NCBI GenBank assembly: GCA_963728975.1
Contig: CAVSMF010000007.1
Location: 62,001 to 126,000 of the forward strand
Reading direction: 5' to 3'
DNA from: DATFCK01 sp963728975
GTDB taxonomy: Bacteria; Verrucomicrobiota; Verrucomicrobiia; Chthoniobacterales; UBA10450
DNA length: 64,000 bases
Shown here: one piece after another, positions 45,747-54,348 of the stretch
How positions within the stretch are numbered: position 1 is the stretch's first letter
Layout: each line of letters opens with the position of its first letter
The notes under the pieces: model-generated
Told to the model about the DNA's origin: nothing
The model's database searches: none
What the model saw: the letters and a program-made list of their open reading frames with translations, nothing else
Translations under genes and position numbers: made by a program

Positions 45747-46137
45747 CGAACGGAGTGGATGGCAAAGCGCGGTGCGGCGCGCATCATTGTAGGGGAAGTC
45801 GTTAGCTTCCAGCTTCCTGGCGAAGGCAGCTCCACTCTCCCTTGGGAAAGCTTTCGGAGTTCGCTTTACTCTCCCTCGGGAAGGCAACGCCTTCGTCTGT
45901 GTTTATCGCCAGACATGCTATCTGTTGGGTGGCGCTATGTTGGGCCAAGGACGCCGAAACTCTCGCGGCCAAAGGCCCTTCCCAGATTTTTCCTTAGCAC
46001 GCGGGAGGTAGTTTCAAAGTGGGAGGGGCCTTTGGCCGCGAGAGTTCTTCCGCTTTGCCAAGGGAGGGTTTGCCCACGATGAGATTGATCCCGCGCCTTG
46101 CCGTTAAACACGTACACGCCTTCCCCTACAAAACGAG
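45747..46137. repeat. Spacer with a large inverted repeat
   Basis: Arms at about 45959-45978 (CTCTCGCGGCCAAAGGCCCT) and 46023-46043 (the complement, ending CGCGAGAG) can pair over about 19 bases around a 45-base loop. A GTAG-starting hairpin lies at about 45789. No gene is seen. Confidence 0.6.
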
Positions 46138-47970
46138 ATGGCTTCCAAGACATTTTTTGTGACGGATCGCTGGCTCCCTCGCATCGGGGGATTCATTGCT
46201 CTGCTTCTGGTCGGAGCGGCCCTTGTTCTCCTTCAGGTCTCGATCGCCGCGAACGGATTGCTTTTTTATCTTCCCTTTTACGGGCTGATTGCAATCGCGG
46301 CGGTGATAGCGGCTGCCACGCTGCCTCTGGCTTCCGGATCTGATCGCCTCTGTCTGGGCGCGACCGCGGTATTTGGTGGATACATCGTTCTTCGCGCCCT
46401 TACCTCTCCCGCAGGCTATTTCGCCCGGGCAGATCTTTACTCGGTTCTGGCCGCGCTCACCATTTACGGTCTGACCGTGACCGCGTTCAGCAGCGCAACC
46501 CGGCGGATCGCTCTGATCGTCGCGCTCCTGGCGTTCGCCATCTGTCACGTCCTGGTCAGCCTCGTCCAGTTCGGGATCGGTCAGAATTTTATTTTATTTT
46601 CATTTCTGCAAAATCTCCCGGTTGGCCAGCGCGGGCGCGGACTTTACGAAAATCCGGATCACCTGGCCGGCCTGCTCGAGGTCATCGGCATCCTGGGTTT
46701 GAGCATCGCCTGCTGGAGCCGGCGGCCAAGCTGGGCCCGAGTGCTCATCGGTTATCTCGCTCTTGTCTCCTATGTCGGTCTTGCTCTCACCGCCAGCCGC
46801 GGAGGATATGTCAGCGCCGCGGCCAGTTTCATTATCTTCGTGGCTCTGAGCGTCACTGCATTGCAGGCGGGCGGCGCTTCGCTATTTCGAAAATACGGAA
46901 TCATTGGCCTGATCGTACTTGTCTCGGCCTTTGTCGGAGCCGGGTTCTTAATTCAACAAAGCGCCTCACTCAGCCAGCGGGTGGCGAACATCGTCGATCC
47001 CGATCACACCCGGTTCGATCTTTGGCGGGCATCGATCGACCAATGGAAGTTGCAGCCGGTCACCGGGACCGGCAGCGGCACCTACCGGTTCTACGGGAGA
47101 AAATTTCGAGCGCCACGTATGCAAATGGATCCGGTGGTTGTTCACAACGATTACCTTCAGTTGCTCTGCGAGTACGGGCTGATTGGCGCGGTGGCATTTC
47201 TGGTCTTCTTTTTCGCGCATCTCCGTCAGGGGTGGCGAAATTTTGCGCGGTTCGGTCCTGACCGGCTCGCCGCGGGATGCGATCCATTAAGCGACCGGCT
47301 TGCTCTAAATATAGGGGCCCTTTCCGCGATCGGCGCTTACGCGGTGCATTCAATCGTCGATTTCAATCTCCACGTGCCGGCGAATGCTCTGGTGGTTGCG
47401 TTCTTGTTCGGAATTGTGGGCAATGCCGGCACCACGCCCGGTTCGAAAATTCCGCAGACCAGCGCGACCCTGGTCCCCAGATTTGCTCTGGGCGTCCTTG
47501 GAGCAATTCTGCTCTTTCAGTGTGTGCGTTTGTTGCCGGGAGAATACTACGCGGAACAGGCGTCCATGTCCCTGGCGGCCGAAGATCCTGCCGACGCGGT
47601 CGCGTTGGCGAACAAGGCATTGGCTTACGATCGGCAAAATCCTTACAACTACTTTTATCTGGGGCGCGGTCTTCGCGCGCTCGGAGACGAAAAACCGCGG
47701 GGTGAAACCCGCGATTCGTATTACGAAGCTGCCCTGGCGGCATTCGGTAAAGCGCACCGGCTGGTGCCGCTCGACGGGACCTACCCGTTGGACATGGCTT
47801 TTCTGTATGACGAGCTGGGCCGGTTCTCGGAAGCGGAACGGATGTATGGCGTTGCTCGGGCGCGCGATCCGCGCTCGGAGATGATGGCGGAGCTTTATCA
47901 GAGCCACTTGGAAGCGTGGGAAAAAAGCAGGGAGCGGGGAGCAGGGAGCGCTGAAAAACTGAAACGCTGA
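46138..47970 (+). CDS. O-antigen ligase/polymerase-like protein with TPR-like tail
   Basis: This 610-residue protein has about 10-12 membrane segments in the first 440 residues, then a soluble tail. The large periplasmic loop has the Wzy_C/WaaL pattern: GRGLYENPDHLAGLLEVIGI, ASRGGYVSAAASF and later TGTGSGTYRFYGRKFRAP with VVHNDYLQLLCEYGLIG (the histidine of HNDYLQ is family-typical). The tail (about 470-595) resembles TPR helices (ADAVALANKALAYDRQNPYN, FYLGRGLRALGDEKP). It likely joins or polymerises surface polysaccharide units. No other polysaccharide genes are adjacent, apart from the sugar nucleotidyltransferase and GT-C-like protein further away. Confidence 0.88.
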   Translation: MASKTFFVTDRWLPRIGGFIALLLVGAALVLLQVSIAANGLLFYLPFYGLIAIAAVIAAATLPLASGSDRLCLGATAVFGGYIVLRALTSPAGYFARADLYSVLAALTIYGLTVTAFSSATRRIALIVALLAFAICHVLVSLVQFGIGQNFILFSFLQNLPVGQRGRGLYENPDHLAGLLEVIGILGLSIACWSRRPSWARVLIGYLALVSYVGLALTASRGGYVSAAASFIIFVALSVTALQAGGASLFRKYGIIGLIVLVSAFVGAGFLIQQSASLSQRVANIVDPDHTRFDLWRASIDQWKLQPVTGTGSGTYRFYGRKFRAPRMQMDPVVVHNDYLQLLCEYGLIGAVAFLVFFFAHLRQGWRNFARFGPDRLAAGCDPLSDRLALNIGALSAIGAYAVHSIVDFNLHVPANALVVAFLFGIVGNAGTTPGSKIPQTSATLVPRFALGVLGAILLFQCVRLLPGEYYAEQASMSLAAEDPADAVALANKALAYDRQNPYNYFYLGRGLRALGDEKPRGETRDSYYEAALAAFGKAHRLVPLDGTYPLDMAFLYDELGRFSEAERMYGVARARDPRSEMMAELYQSHLEAWEKSRERGAGSAEKLKR

Positions 47971-48194
47971 AACGCTGAAATTGGGAGGAAGAAGCGGAGC
48001 GGGGAGCGGGGAGAATGGCGAAAAGCTGAGACACTGAAATGTTTGAACAGGAGGAAACAGAGGGAACGGAGGGCTAGAGTATTTTCTCAGTTATCTCTGC
48101 GGTCTCCTGTAAAGATGACTTATCGGGCGCTTGCGGGAGGAAGCTTTGTAGATTGGCCTGGTTTGGATAAGATGGTAGAATACCAAACCAAACA

Positions 48195-48398
48195 ATGAAA
48201 CAATTCACGCTCGAGTATTGGAAGGACGATGGCTGGTACGTGGGCCGGTTGAAAGAAATGCCGGCCGTTATGAGCCAGGGCGAGACTCTCGAAGACCTCC
48301 AATCAATGATTCGCGACGCTTACAAACTGATGGTTGAAGACGCCGCGGAGAGCACTTTCGTTCCGAGCGAGCGCAAGGAAGTGGCGATCTCGCTTTGA
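48195..48398 (+). CDS. hicB: HicB-type antitoxin
   Basis: This 67-residue protein (MKQFTLEYWKDDGWYVGRLK, then ETLEDLQSMIRDAYKLMVED) has the partial RNase H-like fold of HicB antitoxins: two strands, the GE(T)LEEL helix and a closing helix. No DNA-binding domain is attached. The gene overlaps the HicA-like toxin gene by 4 bases (TTGA), so the two are co-translated. It would neutralise HicA and repress the operon. Confidence 0.88.
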   Translation: MKQFTLEYWKDDGWYVGRLKEMPAVMSQGETLEDLQSMIRDAYKLMVEDAAESTFVPSERKEVAISL

Positions 48399-48574
48399 AG
48401 CGGCGGGAGTTTCTTCGTTCTCTGATTCAGCGCGGTTGCTACCTCAAACGCCACGGCGCTAATCACGATATTTATACAAATCCAGCAAACGGGAGATCAG
48501 TGCCCGTGCCGCGTCATTCTGAAATCCGAAATACATTGGCACGCGGAATTCGTAAGCAGCTCGGGTTGGAATAA
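48395..48574 (+). CDS. hicA: HicA-type toxin
   Basis: This 59-residue protein starts at TTG 48395: KRREFLRSLIQRGCYLKRHG, then ANHDIYTNP, SVPVPRHSEIRNTLARGIRK. The double-stranded RNA-binding-like fold with the catalytic histidine in RHGANHDIY and the PRHSEI motif is diagnostic of HicA mRNA interferases. It overlaps hicB by 4 bases. Confidence 0.88.
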   Translation: MKRREFLRSLIQRGCYLKRHGANHDIYTNPANGRSVPVPRHSEIRNTLARGIRKQLGLE

Positions 48575-49414
48575 TCCGCGAGAACAGGGCAAACACTCAA
48601 CCCCGAAAGGATTCGGGGCCGTCTGACGGCGAGCAAACGCTCAACCCCGAAAGGATTCGGGGCCGTCTCGCCACGGCGAGCAGGCGCTCAACCCCGAAAG
48701 GATTCGGGGCGGTCAGGTAGGGGCGCATCTCTTTACGAGCCCGCTTCCGGCCCGTAGGGTCTCCAGGCCGGAGGGTCGGCTGCTCCAAGCCAGAGGCCGA
48801 GGCGCCCGGGGGAGGGGCGAGCTCCCGCGAGCCCGCTTTTACTTCGCTTCGCGCAATCGACGCGATGGTTTAACCGGAAAAGTGTGCGCGTTTTGGAGGG
48901 CGATCGCGCCGTCGGCGCCCTTTTAAAGTAGACGCGATCTCTGGTCGCGTTGGGGAGCCCCAAGGGAAAGCGGCGGGGACGCCGCTTCTACTATTTCCAA
49001 TCTTCCATCTTCCATCTGGTGCGCCGCAACACGCGCCCATCACTTGGACAACGGGAAAACTGTACGCGAATTGAATTTCGGATTTCGGATTGCGAATTGC
49101 GGAAAGTGCAACCGCAGATTACGCGGATGACACGGGTTTACAGGGAGCGGGAAGGAGGGGAAAGCGATCAGTCATCGGTGATCTGAGCTGCCGCCAACCG
49201 TGCGCCCGAATTTCGAAACCGCCGCTTTGGGAGTGAGGGACCGAACAAGTGGCGCAAAGCCTGCCCTGACCGGTATCGAACGGGTTTTCAACTTGCGATC
49301 CAAACCAAAGGGCAAGTTGAAAACTCGCCCCACTTTCCCTGACGGGCTGGAAGCCCCTGCCACGATCGCGTCTACTTTCCCCTTCGCTCTTCGCGCTTTG
49401 CGCTGCGCTCCCTA
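48575..49414. repeat. Repeat spacer with three direct hairpin repeats and GTAG element
   Basis: CTCAACCCCGAAAGGATTCG-type units occur three times (about 48597, 48640 and 48689), each containing the hairpin CCCCGAA-AGGA-TTCGGGG. Copies also exist at about 50311 and, changed, at 59419. A GTAG...CTAC element lies at 48928-48991, and a copy of the 35.45-kb repeat at about 48739-48803. No gene is seen. Confidence 0.65.
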
Positions 49415-49810
49415 TCACGCGACGCACGCTGCCCAGAATTGTCTAGGCGAGACAATTTGCACATTTCGGAATCGCCCGAGCACAAGTAAATCATCGTCGC
49501 CGGTAATAATGAAATCTGCGCTAGCCGCCAGGGCGGTGGCAATTACCAGATCGTCATCGCGGTCCCGGCAGATGCGTTTTTCGAGCGAAACTGGTTCGAC
49601 GATCCGGATTTGATGGGGGAGCGCGGCCAAAAAATTTCTCGTCCCTGGAGTGAGACCAAACTTGCGCCGGATTACCTGTTCCAGTTCGATCAACAATGGC
49701 TGCGACGACGCCACGACGCGAGTTTTAATCAGCAGGGCGAACAGGTCGCGACACAAACCCTGGGCAACGAGCGAGGCGACAATAACGTTGGTGTCGAGAA
49801 CGACGGTCAA
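49415..49810 (-). CDS. PIN-domain toxin
   Basis: This 131-residue protein is of the PIN family annotated as toxin component. MTVVLDTNVIVASLV carries the first acidic residue (Asp6); ELEQVIRRKFGL, CRDRDDDLVIATALAASADF and IITGDDDLLVLG carry the other conserved Asp residues. It would be an endoribonuclease. It starts at a TTG that overlaps the stop of the upstream antitoxin gene (TTGA). No frameshift or loss of catalytic residues is seen. Confidence 0.9.
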   Translation of the reverse strand: MTVVLDTNVIVASLVAQGLCRDLFALLIKTRVVASSQPLLIELEQVIRRKFGLTPGTRNFLAALPHQIRIVEPVSLEKRICRDRDDDLVIATALAASADFIITGDDDLLVLGRFRNVQIVSPRQFWAACVA

Positions 49811-50025
49811 GACACGATCCTAAACACATCTTCGTCCGAAAACACGCCGCGTTTGCGAGCGCGCGGGAGGAGCTCGCCCCGGGCGCTCTCGAACAGATCG
49901 AGGAACTTTTGGACGTCCAGCGCCTGTCGGACATACTGGCTCACCGTCAAATCGCGGGCTCGGGCCGCTTTCTCGATTTTACGCCGGGCGCCTTTGGGCA
50001 ATCGCACGGTAAGGATCTCAGTCAT
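49807..50025 (-). CDS. Ribbon-helix-helix antitoxin
   Basis: This 72-residue protein begins MTEILTVRLPKGARRKIEKA and continues ARDLTVSQYVRQALDVQKFL, a typical RHH/MetJ-type DNA-binding domain with a tail for toxin binding. It overlaps the PIN toxin by 4 bases and would repress the pair. Confidence 0.85.
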   Translation of the reverse strand: MTEILTVRLPKGARRKIEKAARARDLTVSQYVRQALDVQKFLDLFESARGELLPRARKRGVFSDEDVFRIVS

Positions 50026-51197
50026 GTATTACTCAGTAATACATATCCACCGGGCAATGTCAAACAAGGAAGCGAGGGCACCCAAGAACCAAACGCCCGC
50101 CTTCACCAAGGTGGAAGATAGGAGATCGAAGAATAGGAGCACCGTAGCGGCGATTTCCTGAATCGCCATCTGGAGGGCGTCCGCGCCGTCGGCGCCATTG
50201 GTAGAAAGTAGAAAAGAGAAAGTAGGAAGGAGGAAGTAGTAAACGGGAAGTAGTAAACTGGGAGATGGGTCGGAGGATAGAGGACGGCCAGGCAGAGGCG
50301 GGCATTCAACGCTCAACCCCGAAAGGATTCGGGGCCGTCCGATGGCAGGCGCTCAACGTTCAACGTTCAACGAAAAGCGATCAGGGGGCAAAGGACGGAG
50401 GACGGACGGAAGTAGAAAGTAGAATGGAGCGACTGGGGTGAGCGACGTGTCCGGTAAACGCCGCGAGGCAGCGGTGAGTGAGCTGGGAAGCGATCGAATA
50501 CAAGGGAGGAAGTAGAAAACGGGCGATGGAGAAAGGTAGCGCGAGCTTCCAGCTTGCGATGGCGGGTGGATCGAGCTCTCCGAGCACGATGCTAAAGAAC
50601 TCCGGCGTAGCCGGCTCAAAAAAACAGGGAATGGCGAGAAACGGTTAGAAAAAGTAGCGCGATCTTCCAGCTTGCGATGGCGGGTGGATCGAGCTCTCCG
50701 AGCACGATGCTAAAGAACTCCGGCGTAGCCGGCTCAAAAAAACAGGGAATGGCGAGGAACGGTTAGAAAAGGTAGCGCGATCTTCCAGCTTGCGATGGCG
50801 GGTGGATCGAGCTCTCCGAGCACGATGCTAAAGAACTCCGGCGTAGCCGGCTCAAAAAAACAGGGAATGGCGAGGAACGATTAGAAAAGGTAGCGCGATC
50901 TTCCAGCTTGCGATCGCGAAGGGCAAAGGCGAGGACGGGACGACCCGCCTCCGCCGAGCCGCCTTCATCAAGATTACGGCGAGCCATGGGCTACGGCGGG
51001 CGGCGGGCAGGCAGGACTACCGGACCACTGACTACGGACAGAAGACGGATGGGTGCCGACGGCGCGGACGCTTTCCGGATGGCGATTCGGCCCGCCTGCA
51101 ACGCTATGCGTAGCATTGCGGGCAAGGTGAATCGCGCCGCTACCTTTCACTGCCGCAAATCTTGCCCTGTGATTTGTTGAATGATATCATTCATTCG
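50026..51197. repeat. Long repeat spacer with 118-bp tandem repeat
   Basis: Three full copies and a partial fourth of a 118-bp unit start at 50536, 50654, 50772 and 50890, each beginning GTAGCGCGAKCTTCCAGCTT. The rest is AGTAGAAAGT-type low-complexity sequence, a CTCAACCCCGAAAGG hairpin (about 50309) and a GAATCGCCATCTGGAGGGCG segment shared with 35.5 kb. No gene is seen. Confidence 0.7.
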
Positions 51198-51419
51198 ATG
51201 AGCAAAATCTCCGTGGCGGACGTGCTTGATCTCAGTGTTTCCGAGCGGATTCAGCTTGTCGGTGATATTTGGGATTCCATCGCCAATACTCAAGCTCGAC
51301 CTCCTCTTACCGATGCTCAACGCGCGGAGTTAGACCGGCGCCTGGAAGCTCTCGGCAAAAATCCTCTTAACGGATCTCAGTGGCAGGAAGTCAAGGAGCG
51401 AATTCTTAGAGCCACGTGA
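51198..51419 (+). CDS. Addiction-module antitoxin (PF09720-type)
   Basis: This 73-residue protein from ATG 51198 reads MSKISVADVLDLSVSERIQL, then DIWDSIANTQARPPLTDAQR, then ELDRRLEALGKNP. This helical pattern is typical of the small antitoxins encoded upstream of ParE toxins. The stop overlaps the GTG start of a ParE-like gene by 4 bases (GTGA), but that gene is disrupted, so the antitoxin now lacks an intact partner. Confidence 0.85.
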   Translation: MSKISVADVLDLSVSERIQLVGDIWDSIANTQARPPLTDAQRAELDRRLEALGKNPLNGSQWQEVKERILRAT

Positions 51420-52017
51420 CGGTCATCCTTAGACCAGAAGCACAACTCGATCTGGTCCAAGCATATCAGTGGTATGAAGAACGTTAGGAGACTGTTGAAA
51501 AACTGGGGTGGGCCGCGTTGCTGTCGATTTTGGCGTTGGCCAAGGCGCGAGCGGTCCGAGCCGGACTGGCATAGCCGATATCCGCAGCGATCTCGGCCAA
51601 GCGAGCAACGCCGGCCAGCGACAAAATCGACGCCAACCCCTCGGGCGCGAGGCAGAAGGGGCGTCTGGCGGCGTCTCTCGCTCGTTACAGCCCCATGAAT
51701 GGGATGCGCCTCACTCCTTCCTTGCCATTCGCCCCTTCTGCCTTCTACGCGCGACCCGCCCCAGTTTTTCAACAGTCTCTTAGCGGTCTCGGTGCGGAAT
51801 TTGTTCGGGCGGTCGAGGCGGGCGTCTATCAAATTCAGCGACATCCCGAAATGTAATCCCGTCGTGCATAAAGATGTACGCCAAGCAGATAGTTCGACGA
51901 TTTCCTTACTCGATCTTCTACATTCAGTCCGGCGAGATCGTTCATGTCCTGGCGCTGTTCCATGCCTCGAGAAATCCAGAAAACTGGAAAGACCGATTGA
52001 CCCGACCCGCGAAGTGA
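51416..52017 (+). pseudogene. ParE-type toxin gene split by a MITE and frameshifts
   Basis: The start (GTG 51416) gives TVILRPEAQLDLVQAYQWYE. Then a stop appears and a 292-bp insert follows. After it the toxin continues as GLGAEFVRAVEAGVYQIQRH, then in other frames PVVHKDVRQ and RRFPYSIFYIQSGEIVHVLA, ending LFHASRNPENWKDRL. These are the standard ParE/RelE landmarks (RRFPYxIFY, HxSRxPxxW). At least two single-base shifts (near 51856 and 51895) are needed besides the insert, so the gene is dead. Confidence 0.85.
51488..51779. mobile_element. MITE (292 bp) with terminal inverted repeats and TTAG target duplication
   Basis: The ends are inverted repeats: GAGACTGTTGAAAAACTGGG on the left and its complement on the right, similar over about 30 bases. 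They are directly flanked by TTAG on both sides (51484-51487 and 51780-51783). No transposase is encoded, so it is non-autonomous. The end sequence resembles those of some DDE transposons (IS1182-like); the family is inferred. Confidence 0.85.
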
Positions 52018-52049
52018 CCGTTTGCCTTGCCCTTCTAATCTTGCCACAA

Positions 52050-52068
52050 CATACGTGAATCACGTATG
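52050..52068. promoter_or_regulatory. TACGTG-N3-CACGTA palindrome, copy 1
   Basis: CATACGTGAATCACGTATG has perfect 9-base arms around one base. It lies 73 bases before the start of the small XRE-type gene, in the position of an operator. Confidence 0.6.
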
Positions 52069-52140
52069 ACAGGGTTGGGGAGTGCGGTAGGTGGTTAGAC
52101 TGGATCCGGAATGGATTGCGGATGCTCGTGACAAAAGCGG

Positions 52141-52374
52141 ATGCCTGGGACAAAGACATTTGTGGCGAAGAAAAAAAACAAACGGAAAACCAATTTGCCC
52201 GCTCAATTACGCGCCTGGCGTAAACGAGAACGTTTATCGCAATCGGCTGCTGCAATCAGGCTGCAAATGTCGCGGCGAACGCTCCAGGAGTGGGAACAAG
52301 GAAGAGCGATTCCGCCCGGCCTCGCCAGGGTTGCACTTTCCAAAATCATTTCGTTTTTCGTCATCGATCCGTAG
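52141..52374 (+). CDS. Small XRE-family helix-turn-helix regulator
   Basis: This 77-residue protein has a basic start (KKKNKRKTNLPAQLRAWRKR) and a helix-turn-helix, ERLSQSAAAIRLQMSRRTLQ, followed by EWEQGRAIPPGLARVALSKI, a Cro/C1-type pattern with a conserved WExGR turn. It stands alone, with palindromes of one type upstream (52050) and downstream (52431 and four more), so it may be the protein that binds them. No ribosome binding site stands out at ATG 52141. Confidence 0.75.
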   Translation: MPGTKTFVAKKKNKRKTNLPAQLRAWRKRERLSQSAAAIRLQMSRRTLQEWEQGRAIPPGLARVALSKIISFFVIDP

Positions 52375-52430
52375 GAGCCCGAGCTTGCTGCAGTCGAGGT
52401 TTTCTCTCATAAGGTTTTGCCCTGTGCAGT

Positions 52431-52447
52431 ATACGTGAGTCACGTAT
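52431..52447. promoter_or_regulatory. TACGTG-N3-CACGTA palindrome, copy 2
   Basis: ATACGTGAGTCACGTAT lies 56 bases after the XRE-type gene and opens the first duplicated unit. Confidence 0.6.
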
Positions 52448-52673
52448 GTTATGGTTTGCGCTTATGGTTGTTGCCGGGATGCAGTCCCCGTTAACCGATG
52501 GGCAAGTCGCAACGGCAATTGCGGTCCGATTAAGTGGGCGCGTTCGTTCTATGTTAACGGATCGGCGTAACCTGATTGTGATTGGTTTGTGATCGGCGCA
52601 TTCTCTCGACGCCAATGTTTTCTGCGGGGGAGAGTCGGAAAAAAAAGTGAAAAGTTGCCCCTATCGTACGTGA

Positions 52674-52688
52674 TACGTGCATCACGTA
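52674..52688. promoter_or_regulatory. TACGTG-N3-CACGTA palindrome, copy 3
   Basis: TACGTGCATCACGTA keeps the core arms only and is embedded in a larger imperfect palindrome with overlapping TACGTGAT/ATCACGTA arms. Confidence 0.5.
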
Positions 52689-52862
52689 GTTACGGCTGCG
52701 GCGACAGGTTCGTACCGGCTTTTGAGGGATTCGGGAAAGCGTCAACCAAGGAGAGTCTCGCGCTTAGGCGATCGGGCTCGCGGCGGCAGGTTGGACCGAA
52801 CTCCGCACCGGCCACCCTTGTATATTGAGAGCAGAGTCAACAAAGAAAAAGTAAAAATGTGG

Positions 52863-52893
52863 CCATGGCATACGTGATTCACGTATGCCATGG
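52863..52893. promoter_or_regulatory. TACGTG-N3-CACGTA palindrome, copy 4 (31-bp perfect)
   Basis: The core CATACGTGATTCACGTATG is extended by CCATGG on both sides, giving two perfect 15-base arms around a single central base. Confidence 0.65.
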
Positions 52894-53188
52894 GATGTCG
52901 ATCTTTCTCCGACGAGCCGCTAAAGATTGCGGATTGATGGTTGGGGAGCGCACCTGCCTGCCGGCCGTGGGCGGGCGCCCGCGCGTGTCATCTTCGGCGC
53001 CTCGCCGAAGATCTCCCTTCCTGGCTTCATTGGTCGCGCCGTCTTGTGACGCCGCAGTCCCGCGATTGCGCGACGAAGCGAGCAAGCCCTCGCGAAGGCG
53101 GAACCCTTCAGCGCTCAAACCCTGACGCGCTTCTTGAGGACGCGCCGGCGCTGAGAAAGGAGCACTGTTATAATTAATTTCGCCAGAG

Positions 53189-53207
53189 CATACGTGATTC
53201 ACGTATG
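53189..53207. promoter_or_regulatory. TACGTG-N3-CACGTA palindrome, copy 5
   Basis: CATACGTGATTCACGTATG opens the second copy of the TTATGGTTTGCGC unit. Confidence 0.6.
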
Positions 53208-53423
53208 TTATGGTTTGCGCTGGGCTTGCGGTTCTTGCCGGCATGCCGCCGTCGCCAACGGATACGCAAGTCGGAACCAGAGTTTCAGCCCGATGAAGGG
53301 CGCGATCATTCTGCGTTAACGGATTGCCATAAACTTGTTCTTAAAATCGTTTTTGAGATCAACGCTCCGATCGACCCAACGTTTCCTGCGGGAGAGAGCG
53401 CGAAAAAAAGTTAAAATCTAAAG

Positions 53424-53442
53424 CATACGTGACTCACGTATG
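53424..53442. promoter_or_regulatory. TACGTG-N3-CACGTA palindrome, copy 6
   Basis: CATACGTGACTCACGTATG is followed by CCATGGGG, as in copy 4. It lies beyond the 3' end of the PEP-CTERM gene. Confidence 0.6.
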
Positions 53443-53598
53443 CCATGGGGAGGCGATCTCTCTGAGGAAGCGTTAACGGTTTCGGATTTTGGCGAGCTCA
53501 CCTGCCTGCCCGCCGTGGCGGGCGAACGCTTTCGGGAGTAGTCCCGCGATTGCGGGGCGAAGCGAGCAAGCCTTGGCGAAGGCGGAACCCTTCAGCGC

Positions 53599-54338
53599 TT
53601 AAACTCTGACACGCTTGTTGAGGACGCGCCGGCGCTGCGAAAGGAGCAATGTTCCGAAGACCAACAGCCCCGCCGCCCAAGTGCCCGGCTCGGGAACAGC
53701 TGCAATCGATGTTCCGCTGAGAACGACATTATCCAGGTTCCAGAATTCCGCTGCATCGTTGTTGAGCGCGATAATCTTTAAAGCGACGGAAGTCGTTCCA
53801 TCAGGTACAGTAATCGTTAGAGTCGAATAGTTACTTGTGTTGTTCCCACCCTGCGGTGCCTGAAAGCTCATTGGCGTGCCAGCAATGGTGGCCGCCGTGA
53901 GAGTTGCGTCATAACCCCACTTAGCATTGGTGTTACCGGACAGCGTGATATCGGGCGTAGCCGAAAACGATGCTCCATTTAGAGCCGCAAATGCACTGAT
54001 TGTGTCACCCGAGTCCGCTCCGTTGCCTGAGTACCCGAGGTGGACGACACTCGGATCGTCAATGTAATGTTATCAAAAGCGGAGGTATCAACGTCGTCGA
54101 AGGTAAGCGTCGAACTGCCGTTGTTTTCCTGAAACGATTGTGAACCGCTCAAGATACGCTGGTTTGCTGGGAGATCGCCAGTTCCCGCATCCGAAGACGA
54201 GCTCCCACCGGTCCCGCTGAGGGTAAAGGACCACGTATCTCCACTTGTCTCAAATCCTTGGAAAACAATTGTATCGGCCAGCAGCAATCCTTTGCCTGCC
54301 ACGATTAATAACGTAAGTATAGCGAGGTTTTTCTTCAC
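53599..54338 (-). pseudogene. PEP-CTERM exported protein, one frameshift
   Basis: A GTG at 54338 starts a signal peptide (KKNLAILTLLIVAGKGLLLA) and a beta domain (TIVFQGFETSGDTWSFTLSG). After TIRVSSTSGTQ the frame shifts near 54026 and goes on as GNGADSGDTISAFAALNGAS to the sorting signal AAVPEPGTWAAGLLVFGTLL with RRR tail. One lost base in a GG run explains it; the repaired protein would be about 246 residues. The 3' end is duplicated downstream. PEP-CTERM proteins are sorted by exosortase; none is in the window. Confidence 0.82.
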
Positions 54339-54348
54339 TGGTCCGGTG

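Larger units (their letters stand above)
52375..53598. repeat. Duplicated palindrome-bounded units between regulator and PEP-CTERM gene
   Basis: Two diverged copies of one unit (about 52448-52660 and 53208-53420) both begin TTATGGTTTGCGC and contain a GTTAACGGAT stretch. They are followed by two copies of another unit (about 52885-53188 and 53440-53650). The first of the latter carries a copy of the 3' end of the neighbouring PEP-CTERM gene (TTGAGGACGCGCCGGCGCTG near 53133). No intact gene is seen. Confidence 0.65.

Noticed and set aside
48590..48720. Three near-identical direct repeats that look like a short CRISPR array
   Set aside because: The repeats contain an internal hairpin and lie within GTAG-type repeat sequence. 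The spacers are only 15-20 bases and similar to each other, single copies occur elsewhere (50311, 59419), and no cas gene is near.
51377..52255. 292-residue minus-strand frame across the ParE relic and MITE
   Set aside because: It crosses a gene relic and a transposable element, so it is an accident of open frames.
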